Assembly (NCBI GenBank): GCA_007126835.1
Contig: SLAO01000038.1
Location: forward strand, 1 to 11,075
Direction: 5' to 3'
Length of the DNA stretch: 11,075 nucleotides
Source of the DNA: Nitriliruptorales bacterium
GTDB lineage: Bacteria; Actinomycetota; Nitriliruptoria; Euzebyales; Egibacteraceae
In this document: positions 5,188-11,075 of the stretch, one piece after another
Numbering within the stretch: the first letter of the stretch is position 1
How the letters are laid out: every line of letters starts with the position of its first letter
Made by a program: the position numbers and the translations under genes
The notes under the pieces: generated by a model
Databases searched by the model: none
Seen by the model: only the letters and a program-made list of their open reading frames with translations
What the model was told of the DNA's origin: nothing

Positions 5188-6729
5188 GTGGGCGGCGAGC
5201 ATGTCCGGCTGGTCGAGCTCCTGGCCGCGCTGTCGATCGTCACGGATCTCGGCATGGGCCAGGAGCCGGAGAAGGCCGTGCGGGCCTGCCTGGTCGCCAC
5301 CCACCTGGCGCGCGCGATGGACCTGTCAGAGCGCGACGCACAGGACGTGTTCTACTGCACCTTGATGCAGCACCTGGGCTGCACGGCCTCGGCCCACGAG
5401 GTCTCCTACCTGTTCGGCGACGACCTCGGCATCCTGCAACGCGCCGAGCGCACCGACGAGTCAAAGCCCCGCGAGGCGCTGGCGATGCTCGCGCTGGTCG
5501 GCAAGGGCACCGGGGCGCAGCGCGTGCGCCACCTCAGCCGGACAGTGCGTGCCGGCAGCCAGGCCAACACCACGATCCTGAAGTCGGTGTGCGAGGTGGG
5601 CGCGCGTCTGGCGCAGCGCCTGCGGCTGGGCAGCGCGGTCAGCGGCGGCTTGTTCCACGCCACCGAGACGTGGGACGGCAAGCACGGGGCGCACGGTGTC
5701 GCCGGGGACGACATCCCGCTTCCGGCCCGGCTCAGCGCGGTGGCGACGCAGGCCATCATCTTCGACCGTCTCGGCGGCGCCGAGGCCGCCGTGGAGATGC
5801 TGCGCCGCCGGGCGGGCAGCGTCCTCGACCCCGAACTGGTGGAGACGTTCACGCGCGTCGGCCCGGACCTGCTGGGCTGGCTGGCAGACGCTGACGTGTG
5901 GGTCGAGGTGACGGCGACCGAGCCTGCCCCCGTTCGCCAGGTCCCCGCGGCCCACCTCGATGCGGTGGCGGCCGCGTTCGCGGACATGGTGGATCTGAAG
6001 ACCCCGTTCACCCTTGGGCACTCCTCTGAGGTTGCCGCCCTGGCCACCGCCGCGGCAGAGCGGGTCGGGTTGCCCACCGCCCAGGTCGCGCGGGTCCGGC
6101 AGGCTGCGCTCCTGCACGACCTCGGGCGAGTCGGGGTGCCCAACACGGTGTGGGAGAAGCCAGGAGCGCTGACCACCGGCCAATGGGAGCAGGTGCGGCT
6201 GCACGCCTATCACGGCGAACGCATCCTCGCGCACTCAAGACCCCTCGAACCCCTCGCACGGATCGTGGGCCGCCACCACGAGCGCAACGACGGGTCCGGT
6301 TACCACCGCGGCGCGTCAGGGTCCGACGTGCCGGTGGAGGCACGGCTGCTCGCGGCCGCCGACGCGTTCCAGGCGATGACCCAGGTCCGTCCGCATCGGG
6401 CGGCGATGGACCCTGCCCAGGCCGCGGGCGTCGTCGAGAAGTTCGCGGCCACCGGGCAGTTCGAAGCCGAGTGCGCACGGGCGGTGGTCGAGGCGGCTGG
6501 TCTGCGACCGGCACGCGCGAGGGGTGTCTGGCCGTGCGGGCTGACCGACCGGGAGGTCGAGGTGCTGCGGCTGGTGGCGCACGGGATGTCGAACGCGGCG
6601 GTTGCGGCAGAGCTGGTCATCTCCCGGCGCACCGTCGAGAACCACGTCCAGCACATCTACGCCAAGACCGATGTATCCACCCGCGCCGGGCTGGCGCTGC
6701 TCGCGATGGAGCACGGCCTGCTGCGCTGA
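5188..6729 (+). CDS. HD-GYP domain protein with C-terminal LuxR-type DNA-binding domain
   Basis: 513-aa one-protein regulator. Residues about 10-235 resemble a decayed HD-GYP copy: MQHLGC at 60-65 stands where HD is expected, and FHATETWDGKHG at 156-167, followed by DIPLPARL, mirrors the HHExxDGxGY-IPxxARL segment. Residues about 255-430 form the second HD-GYP domain with all likely metal ligands: His278, HD at 310-311, His339, HHE at 363-365, and Asp392; the signature GYP reads GYH (371-373). HD-GYP proteins hydrolyse c-di-GMP or related cyclic dinucleotides. Residues 450-513 are a LuxR/GerE helix-turn-helix: LTDREVEVLRLVAHGMSN, then ISRRTVENHVQHIYAKTDV. It is thus likely a soluble transcription factor whose DNA binding depends on a nucleotide ligand. 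The GTG start has GAGGGGGGA 4-12 nt upstream. The divergent MFS gene is a plausible target. Confidence 0.88.
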   Translation: MGGEHVRLVELLAALSIVTDLGMGQEPEKAVRACLVATHLARAMDLSERDAQDVFYCTLMQHLGCTASAHEVSYLFGDDLGILQRAERTDESKPREALAMLALVGKGTGAQRVRHLSRTVRAGSQANTTILKSVCEVGARLAQRLRLGSAVSGGLFHATETWDGKHGAHGVAGDDIPLPARLSAVATQAIIFDRLGGAEAAVEMLRRRAGSVLDPELVETFTRVGPDLLGWLADADVWVEVTATEPAPVRQVPAAHLDAVAAAFADMVDLKTPFTLGHSSEVAALATAAAERVGLPTAQVARVRQAALLHDLGRVGVPNTVWEKPGALTTGQWEQVRLHAYHGERILAHSRPLEPLARIVGRHHERNDGSGYHRGASGSDVPVEARLLAAADAFQAMTQVRPHRAAMDPAQAAGVVEKFAATGQFEAECARAVVEAAGLRPARARGVWPCGLTDREVEVLRLVAHGMSNAAVAAELVISRRTVENHVQHIYAKTDVSTRAGLALLAMEHGLLR

Positions 6730-6741
6730 CCGGCCGGCCGG
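6730..6741 (+). terminator. GGCC-rich palindrome directly after the HD-GYP/LuxR stop
   Basis: CCGGCCGGCCGG begins right after the TGA codon. It is a 12-bp self-complementary run with no room for a proper loop and no T-tract, so a role in termination is only possible. Confidence 0.2.
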
Positions 6742-6801
6742 CGGGGACCCACGCCGCCCAGCGATGAGCTTGTCGACTGTGGGGGTTTCTCGTCCGGGGC
6801 A

Positions 6802-6813
6802 TAGGCAAGCCTA
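6802..6813. promoter_or_regulatory. Dyad TAGGC-AA-GCCTA upstream of the glycosidase gene
   Basis: Perfect 5-bp dyad with a 2-bp centre, 37-48 bp upstream of the ATG at 6850. It recalls half of a DtxR/IdeR iron box (TTAGG, AAG, CT elements) but the other half does not match, so I do not call it one. No convincing -35/-10 pair was found nearby. Confidence 0.35.
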
Positions 6814-6814
6814 G

Positions 6815-6831
6815 GTGGGGTTCTTCCCCGC
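6815..6831 (+). promoter_or_regulatory. Leader hairpin GTGGGG-TTCTT-CCCCGC
   Basis: Six-base-pair stem, including one G-U pair, with a 5-nt loop, ending 18 nt before the start codon of the glycosidase-like gene. It could affect translation initiation or be a processing or termination hairpin between the two plus-strand genes. Confidence 0.35.
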
Positions 6832-6849
6832 GATGCGAGGACAGGTCAC

Positions 6850-9138
6850 ATGGCTGGCTGGCGCGAATACGTGCTTCAGCGCTCCTTGGCGCTGCTGCGT
6901 GTCGGTGACGATCAGCTTCGGCAGCTGTCGACGTTCCAGCGCCTCGGGGCGACGATCGATGCGGCGCCGTTGCGCGAGGGGCTGCCCCTTGCCGCCCGAA
7001 CGGTGATGCGAGCGGTGCGCACGCGCAGCGCAGCCGACGTGCGACCCGACTGGCTGTGGGCGCACTGGCTCGACCAGCAGCTCGACCCCCGCAGCCCGGC
7101 CTTCGTGCCCCGCGGGCACCTGCCCACCATGCAGAACGTCACCGCCCGGAACTGGACGGCGGTGGGCAACCCGTGGTCGCCGCACGAGGCGATCGTCGAC
7201 CCGACCGGGCTGGTCACACCCGGGCCTGACAGCTGGTCGCTGGACTGGTGGGTGCACACCAGCGACGGCTGGCACCTGCCCAGCCGCCACGGCGCCACGC
7301 AGTCGCTGGTCGACACCACACCGGTGGTGGAAACGGTCGTCACCCAGCCAGGCGGGGAGGTCGCCCAGCGGGTCTACGCCGTCGAGACGGTGCCCGAGCT
7401 CGTCGCCGTCGAGCTGACCAACCGCAGCGACGAGCCAGTGCGGGTCGCCCTCGCGGTGCGTCCGTACAACACCGAAGGTCTCGCGGTGGTCGAGCGCATC
7501 CAGCTCGCGGGGTCCACTGTCGTAGTCGACGGGCGCCCCGGGGTGTACCTGCCGGCGCCACCGCCGTCATGGCAACTGTCCACTTACGCCGGCGGCGACA
7601 GCGTGCATGCCGTCATCGAAGGGCATGACGCGCGAGGGCCAGTGGCGGTGGACGACCACGCCGGCCTGGCGCAAGGGGCGTTCTGCTTCCAGCTGCCAGC
7701 GGGCGGCACCCTGCGGGCGGCCCTGCCGTTTCCGGGTCAGGGCGCCACCCAGCGACTCCCTGCTCCCTGGCGGCGGCGCATGCGCCGCACCGTGCCTGCG
7801 CCTTCGGCCCTGCCCACCGCCGGCGAGGTTGCCGGTGACTGGCAGCACCGCCTCCGGCGCGGTGTGCGCGTGGACGTACCCGACGCGCGGCTGCAGGAGG
7901 CCATCGACGCCAACCGCGCGTACCTCCTGCTGCTGCACGACCCTGGTTCGATCACGGCCGGTCCGCTCACCTATCACCGGTTCTGGTTCCGGGACGCGGC
8001 CTATCAGGTGGCGGCCCTGGACCGATGGGGGTTCCACGAGGAGGCCGCCGACGTGCTGCGCAGCTACCCGTCCCGCCAACGCGGCGACGGCTTCTTCCAC
8101 AGCCAGTGGCGCGAGTGGGATGCCAACGGCGCGGCCATCTGGACGATCGCCGAGCACGACCGGCTCACCGGGGACGCTGAGCTCCTGTCGGATCTCGCCG
8201 ACGCCGTCGAGCACGGCGGCCGCTGGATTGACGCCACCATCACCGACGACCGCGGCAAGATCGCCGAAGCCCACGGCCTGCTGCCTGCGGGCGTCTCGGC
8301 GGAGCACTTCGGCCCGTTTGACTACTACTACTGGGACGACCTGTGGGCCTGGCGCGGTTTGCTGGACGCGACGATGATCGCCCGTCGAACCGGCCGGCCG
8401 TCGGCGGCTGCGGACTTCGACGCCGCAGCGGAGCGGCTCCGGGTTACCCTGCAGGCGTGCTGGCAGCGCGATGCCGACCGGCTGGGACGCGCGGTGATCC
8501 CCGCGGGGCCCACCCGGGGGATCGACGCGGGGATGGCAGGGTCCCTGGCGGCGTGCTATCCCCTCGACCTGCTCGACGCCGATCATCCACGCGTCCGGAA
8601 CACCCTCGCGGTGCTGCGTGAGCGGTTCACGATCGACGATGCCTTCTACCAGGGCATCTCCCACACGGGCCTCGGGACGTACCTGACTCTGCAGCTCGCC
8701 ACGATCGAACTGCTCGGCCAGCCCGAGACCGCGTGGAGGCGCCTGCGGTGGCTGCTCGGCGCGGCCACGCCGACGTTCACCTGGCCCGAGGCGATCCATC
8801 CCCAGCTCCCGGGCGGCTGCATGGGCGACGGCCACCACGGCTGGGCCGCCGCCGAGTTGCTCAACTTCGTGCGGCTCGCGCTGGTGCGCGAACGCGACGC
8901 CGGCATCGAGCTGGCCAGCGCCCTCCCGCAGGAGTGGCGCGGGCAGCGCGTCGCAGTCGAGGGGGCGCCGACGCACCGCGGCTCGGTGACCTACGAACTC
9001 GATTGGGAAGGCGACACCGCGGTGCTGCAGTGGGCCCTCGAGCAAGACGGGGTGCTGCTGCGAGCCCCCGGTCTCGATCCGTCGTGGTCGACGAGGCAGC
9101 GGGAGGGCTCGGCCCGACTCCGGCCTTCGGGCTCGTGA
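6850..9138 (+). CDS. Six-hairpin glycosidase-like protein (amylo-alpha-1,6-glucosidase/GH15-like)
   Basis: 762-aa soluble protein without a signal peptide. An N-terminal beta-rich region (about 100-300; PYNTEG, GVYLPAP) precedes an alpha/alpha-barrel of about residues 345-680 and a small C-terminal beta domain (683-740). Barrel hallmarks are YHRFWFRDAAYQVAAL at 375-390, the FWFRD substrate-binding strand of glucoamylase-like folds; WREWDANGAAIWTIAEHD at 420-437, where Asp424 could be the acid; DYYYWDDLWAWRGLL at 491-505; and TFTWPEAIHPQLPGGCMGDGH at 642-661, where Glu647 is a candidate base. It probably hydrolyses or phosphorylates an alpha-linked oligosaccharide or glycolipid in the cytoplasm; the exact CAZy family is unclear. 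GAGG lies about 10 nt before the ATG. It is 120 bp after the HD-GYP/LuxR gene and 11 bp from a convergent glycosyltransferase gene. Confidence 0.8.
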   Translation: MAGWREYVLQRSLALLRVGDDQLRQLSTFQRLGATIDAAPLREGLPLAARTVMRAVRTRSAADVRPDWLWAHWLDQQLDPRSPAFVPRGHLPTMQNVTARNWTAVGNPWSPHEAIVDPTGLVTPGPDSWSLDWWVHTSDGWHLPSRHGATQSLVDTTPVVETVVTQPGGEVAQRVYAVETVPELVAVELTNRSDEPVRVALAVRPYNTEGLAVVERIQLAGSTVVVDGRPGVYLPAPPPSWQLSTYAGGDSVHAVIEGHDARGPVAVDDHAGLAQGAFCFQLPAGGTLRAALPFPGQGATQRLPAPWRRRMRRTVPAPSALPTAGEVAGDWQHRLRRGVRVDVPDARLQEAIDANRAYLLLLHDPGSITAGPLTYHRFWFRDAAYQVAALDRWGFHEEAADVLRSYPSRQRGDGFFHSQWREWDANGAAIWTIAEHDRLTGDAELLSDLADAVEHGGRWIDATITDDRGKIAEAHGLLPAGVSAEHFGPFDYYYWDDLWAWRGLLDATMIARRTGRPSAAADFDAAAERLRVTLQACWQRDADRLGRAVIPAGPTRGIDAGMAGSLAACYPLDLLDADHPRVRNTLAVLRERFTIDDAFYQGISHTGLGTYLTLQLATIELLGQPETAWRRLRWLLGAATPTFTWPEAIHPQLPGGCMGDGHHGWAAAELLNFVRLALVRERDAGIELASALPQEWRGQRVAVEGAPTHRGSVTYELDWEGDTAVLQWALEQDGVLLRAPGLDPSWSTRQREGSARLRPSGS

Positions 9139-9139
9139 T

Positions 9140-9156
9140 GGCCCTGGGGTCAGGCC
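9140..9156. terminator. Bidirectional hairpin between convergent genes
   Basis: GGCC-c-TG (9140-9146) pairs with CAGGCC (9151-9156) around the loop GGGT, one C bulged. It occupies the 11-bp gap between the convergent stop codons and overlaps the end of the glycosyltransferase gene. A second hairpin with a UUCG tetraloop, GGCC-TTCG-GGCT, lies just upstream in the glycosidase 3' end (9122-9133). Together they are a reasonable shared terminator despite lacking U-tracts. Confidence 0.45.
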
Positions 9157-9875
9157 GGGTAGTTCGTCCGCTCGGAGGGTGGAGAACCGGAGGCGTGCGG
9201 TCGGTTCGCCGATCGGAACGCCCGCAGCCGGCGCACGAGCCGGCGAAGGGCGAACCGCGCGGAGCTCGCCCATGCGGTCCACAGCATCGCGACTTTGGCC
9301 CGCAGACCCTCCCTGGGCGTGTCGGCCTTCTCCTCCTTGGTGCGGTGCCACATCCCGTCGCAGACGAAGATGGCGACCGGGAGGCCGAGGTCGGCCGCGC
9401 GGGCGTTGAGCGCCGCCTCGATGCGGTAACCGACGGCGTCTTCGGCCGCGAGGGATTCGAACAGCTCCCGGCGAAGGGCGCGCTCGCCCGTCAGCACCGG
9501 CCCCACGTGAACGAACCAGGGATTCATCCAGCGGCCGCGGTCGAACAGACCACACGCCATCGCCGCGCCTCCGGTGGCGACGCTGCGCACCAGCCGATCG
9601 ATGTGGTCGGGCCTCAGGCCATGCAGGTCCGCGTCGAGGAAGACGATCACGTCATCATCGGTGGCGGCCACCCCGGCGGCCATGGCCTCGCCCTTGCCGC
9701 CGCCGGTCACGACGCGGGTGTCAGCGCCGGCGGCCTCCGCGGCTTCCACCGTCTGGTCCTCCGAGTCCCCGTCGACCACCAGGACATCGTCGATCAGCGG
9801 GGAGGCGCGAGCCGTGGCGACGACTGCGCCGACGGACTCCTCCTCGTTGAAGGCGGGAATGATCACGGTGGCCAT
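9150..9875 (-). CDS. Family 2 (GT-A) glycosyltransferase
   Basis: 241-aa GT-A fold transferase. VIIPAFNEEESVG at 4-16 and VLVVDGDSEDQT at 31-42 form the nucleotide-sugar binding half, TGGGKGEAMAAGV follows at 57-69, and VFLDADLHGL at 78-87 contains the DxD-type metal site (Asp81, Asp83). VGYRIEAALN at 148-157 is the acceptor-side motif found in GT2/GT81 enzymes related to glucosyl-3-phosphoglycerate synthase and dolichol-phosphate-sugar synthases. The C-terminal 45 residues are basic and amphipathic (FALRRLVRRLRAF), suggesting contact with the membrane; no clear transmembrane helix is present. Sugar donor and acceptor cannot be read from sequence. The gene converges on the glycosidase-like gene and is divergent from the VTT gene. 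GGGTGAG abuts the ATG, so the ribosome site is close but poor. Confidence 0.88.
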   Translation of the reverse strand: MATVIIPAFNEEESVGAVVATARASPLIDDVLVVDGDSEDQTVEAAEAAGADTRVVTGGGKGEAMAAGVAATDDDVIVFLDADLHGLRPDHIDRLVRSVATGGAAMACGLFDRGRWMNPWFVHVGPVLTGERALRRELFESLAAEDAVGYRIEAALNARAADLGLPVAIFVCDGMWHRTKEEKADTPREGLRAKVAMLWTAWASSARFALRRLVRRLRAFRSANRPHASGSPPSERTNYPA

Positions 9876-9884
9876 CTCACCCGC

Positions 9885-9897
9885 ATCTTCCCAAGAT
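9885..9897. promoter_or_regulatory. Dyad ATCTT-CCC-AAGAT in the divergent gap
   Basis: Perfect 5-bp inverted repeat in the only 41 bp separating the divergent glycosyltransferase and VTT genes. Its AT-rich arms stand out from the surroundings. It could be an operator acting on both genes; promoter elements must overlap it or lie inside the coding regions. Confidence 0.4.
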
Positions 9898-9916
9898 CGC
9901 AGCGTTTACGCCCGAC

Positions 9917-10561
9917 ATGACCTCCACACGTGGCGCGGATCAGGCCCGGCTGGCCACGCTTGGGGCCGTCCTCGGAGGCGGCGCGGTGGCCGCCGCGGTC
10001 GTGGCCGGCACCGTGCGAGACGAGGCCGTCGACGTCGTTGCCGGCCTCGGCGTCGCAGCACCGGTGGGCTTCGTGGGCGCCTACGCGCTGCTGTCGCTGC
10101 TGCTGGTGCCGGGCGCGTTGCTGTCCGCGATGGGCGGGGTCCTCTTCGGCCCCCTGCTCGGAGGCACGCTGGCTGTCGTGGGCGGGTTGATCGGCTCGAC
10201 CGCGGCGTTCTTCATCGCTCGACGGCTGGGCCGTGGGCAGGTCGAGCGGCTCACTGGCCCACGGATGGAAGGCCTCGATGCCCGCTTGCAACGCAGTGGC
10301 ATCACCACGCTGATCGTGGTGCGCCTCGCCCCGCTCGTGCCCTACAGCCTCCTCAACTTCGCCGCAGGGGTCACGGGCATCAGCGCTCGCAGCTACCTCA
10401 TCGGCTCGGCCATCGGCCTGGTCCCTGGCGCCTTCGCCTATGCCGCCATCGGATCGGGACTTGACACCCCCCTGTCCGCGGAGTTCCTCGGCGGCGTCGC
10501 TATCGCCGTCATATCGGTCACCGTGGGACGCATTCTCGACAAGCGCATGCACCGGAACTGA
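9917..10561 (+). CDS. TVP38/TMEM64 (VTT/SNARE-associated) family membrane protein
   Basis: 214-aa inner-membrane protein of the VTT superfamily, relatives of which include DedA proteins and eukaryotic TMEM41B/VMP1 scramblases; bacterial members are implicated in lipid or carrier movement and membrane homeostasis. A first hydrophobic segment covers about 12-31. The re-entrant signature LLVPGALLSAMGGVLFGPLL is at 62-81, followed by GSTAAFFIARRLGR at 93-106, and the second signature RLAPLVPYSLLNFAAGVTGI at 136-155; further helices span about 160-178 and 189-205, ending in a basic tail. Length is typical. The ATG at 9917 has no good ribosome site, so a leaderless transcript or weak initiation is possible. 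It is divergent from the glycosyltransferase across 41 bp; a link to a lipid-linked sugar is possible but not shown. Confidence 0.88.
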   Translation: MTSTRGADQARLATLGAVLGGGAVAAAVVAGTVRDEAVDVVAGLGVAAPVGFVGAYALLSLLLVPGALLSAMGGVLFGPLLGGTLAVVGGLIGSTAAFFIARRLGRGQVERLTGPRMEGLDARLQRSGITTLIVVRLAPLVPYSLLNFAAGVTGISARSYLIGSAIGLVPGAFAYAAIGSGLDTPLSAEFLGGVAIAVISVTVGRILDKRMHRN

Positions 10562-10797
10562 CGACTGCGCGAGGTGGTCACAGCGCCGACCTGTCGGCCG
10601 GCGCCGGGTGAACGCGGCCTGGCGCGGGATCGCCTGCTCGCTTCCGTGACCCGGCGAGGTGCCGGTCTACCGGGCCTACGCCACCTGGTTGCACGCCTCC
10701 TGTGTCACCGGCTTGCGTCGGGGGTCGATGCAGTCTCTGCAGCTAGCCGGTGGTCGACGTGTCACGGGAACTCTGGATGGGGGTGGTCGACCCACGA
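10562..10797. other. Intergenic, no gene seen
   Basis: With the repeat array this is a 514-bp stretch lacking a supported gene. The hairpin GCCGA-CCTG-TCGGC at 10585-10598, 24 nt after the VTT stop, is a candidate terminator without a U-tract. TGCAG-TCT-CTGCA at 10729-10741 is another small dyad. An open plus-strand frame from about 10650 to 10819 (translation VPVYRAYATWLHASC and on) has no ribosome site and matches no family I know; it could be a remnant but I do not call it. Confidence 0.5.
10585..10598 (+). terminator. Candidate terminator hairpin of the VTT gene
   Basis: A 5-bp GC-rich stem, GCCGA/TCGGC, around the tetraloop CCTG, 24 nt beyond the stop codon. No U-tract follows. Confidence 0.35.
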
Positions 10798-11049
10798 GCG
10801 CCGGCCGCGTGTCGCATTGACACCCGCTGCGGGCGGTGTTTGCGACACGCCAGCCTGGGGGCGCCGGCCGTGTGTCGCTGTAGCGCCCGCTGGGGGTGGT
10901 GTTTGCGACAAGCCAGCCCGCAGGCGCCGGCCGTGTGTCGCATTGACACCCGCTGCGGGCGGTGTTTGCGACAAGCCAGCCCGCAGGCGGCGCCCGTGTG
11001 TCGCGGTAGCGCCCGCTGGGGGTGGTGTTTGCGACAAGCCAGCCCGCAG
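10798..11049. repeat. Four 63-bp tandem repeats in A-B-A-B order with internal dyads
   Basis: Units are 10798-10860, 10861-10923, 10924-10986 and 10987-11049, all exactly 63 bp. Each contains TGTCGC (from 10810, 10873, 10936, 10999) and its reverse complement GCGACA (from 10842, 10905, 10968, 11031). Units 1 and 3 share the inner sequence ATTGACACCCGCTGCGGGC; units 2 and 4 share TAGCGCCCGCTGGGGGT, giving a 126-bp higher-order period. Inner arms ACACC/GGTGT of type A become GCGCC/GGTGT in type B, still pairable as plus-strand RNA through two G-U pairs. No unique spacers exist, so this is no CRISPR. Both minus-strand frames stay open only because 63 is divisible by three. After 11049 the similarity fades. 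Confidence 0.95.
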
Positions 11050-11075
11050 GCGACCACCGCGCCGGCGCCGGCGGG

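Noticed and set aside
5053..5304. An 84-residue N-terminal extension of the MFS protein
   Set aside because: It would overlap the divergent HD-GYP/LuxR gene, carries no membrane segment, and a strong AAGGAGG stands before the ATG at 5052.
6801..6819. DtxR/IdeR iron box upstream of the glycosidase-like gene
   Set aside because: Only the left half agrees with the consensus; the right half is GGTGGGG, so it is recorded just as a dyad.
7567..9555. A 662-codon open frame on the minus strand, antisense to the glycosidase-like gene
   Set aside because: The plus-strand frame has clear domain motifs. The antisense frame is low-complexity, Arg/Gly/Pro-rich, and arises because GC-rich codons rarely give stops in the complementary frame.
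9150..9875. Naming the glycosyltransferase gpgS
   Set aside because: The DAD motif and fold agree with the wider GT2/GT81 group, but the protein is shorter than usual glucosyl-3-phosphoglycerate synthases and lacks clear 3-phosphoglycerate-binding signatures that I could recognise.
10650..10819. A short plus-strand open frame that could be a gene remnant
   Set aside because: About 55 codons, no ribosome site, no recognisable family, and it runs into the repeat array.
10798..11049. CRISPR array
   Set aside because: Units are nearly identical over their full 63 bp with no unique spacers and no cas genes.
10743..11057. Two minus-strand open frames with 21-residue peptide repeats in the 63-bp array
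   Set aside because: Both frames stay open only because 63 is a multiple of three. There is no ribosome site, neither peptide has a preferred pattern of silent changes, and the dyad structure explains the conservation better.

Overview
High-GC bacterial DNA with G/C-rich third codon positions, one or two GTG starts, and a gene content (LuxR-tailed HD-GYP protein, LmbE/PIG-L deacetylase, berberine-bridge-type flavoprotein, VTT-domain membrane protein) typical of Actinomycetota. I cannot place it to genus from sequence alone; a deep-branching soil or aquatic actinobacterium is my guess. Seven protein genes are well supported. No rRNA, tRNA, transposase, integrase or CRISPR array was seen.

Layout. 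1-304 is non-coding and holds a perfect 12-bp hairpin at the left edge and a short tandem duplication that runs into the end of the first gene. Four minus-strand genes follow. Read in their own direction they are an MFS exporter (5052 to 3865), a flavin-linked oxidoreductase with a PCMH-type FAD domain and BBE tail (3607 to 2138), a bile acid:sodium symporter (BASS) family carrier (2062 to 1145) and a PIG-L/LmbE zinc deacetylase (1033 to 305). The oxidoreductase has a plausible sigma-70 promoter of its own and is tightly followed by the BASS carrier; the deacetylase follows after 111 bp. Oxidation, transport and deacylation of a small organic compound would fit this set, but the substrate is unknown.

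Divergent from the MFS gene is a plus-strand gene (5188-6729) for a 513-aa regulator. It has a degenerate N-terminal HD-GYP-like half, an HD-GYP domain with all expected metal ligands, and a C-terminal LuxR helix-turn-helix. A near-palindrome lies in the middle of this divergent intergenic region; its GTAGnnCTAC core recurs in front of the deacetylase gene, which suggests one shared DNA-binding regulator.

The right half carries a 762-aa cytoplasmic six-hairpin glycosidase-like protein (6850-9138), a convergent family 2 glycosyltransferase (9875 to 9150) only 11 bp away, and, divergent from the latter across 41 bp, a TVP38/TMEM64 (VTT) membrane protein (9917-10561). The final 514 bp lack a credible gene. 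They contain the most unusual feature of the window: four 63-bp tandem repeats in an A-B-A-B order, each with an inverted TGTCGC/GCGACA pair, so that eight half-sites alternate every 31-32 bp, close to three helical turns. The window ends just after the array, so its far flank cannot be judged.
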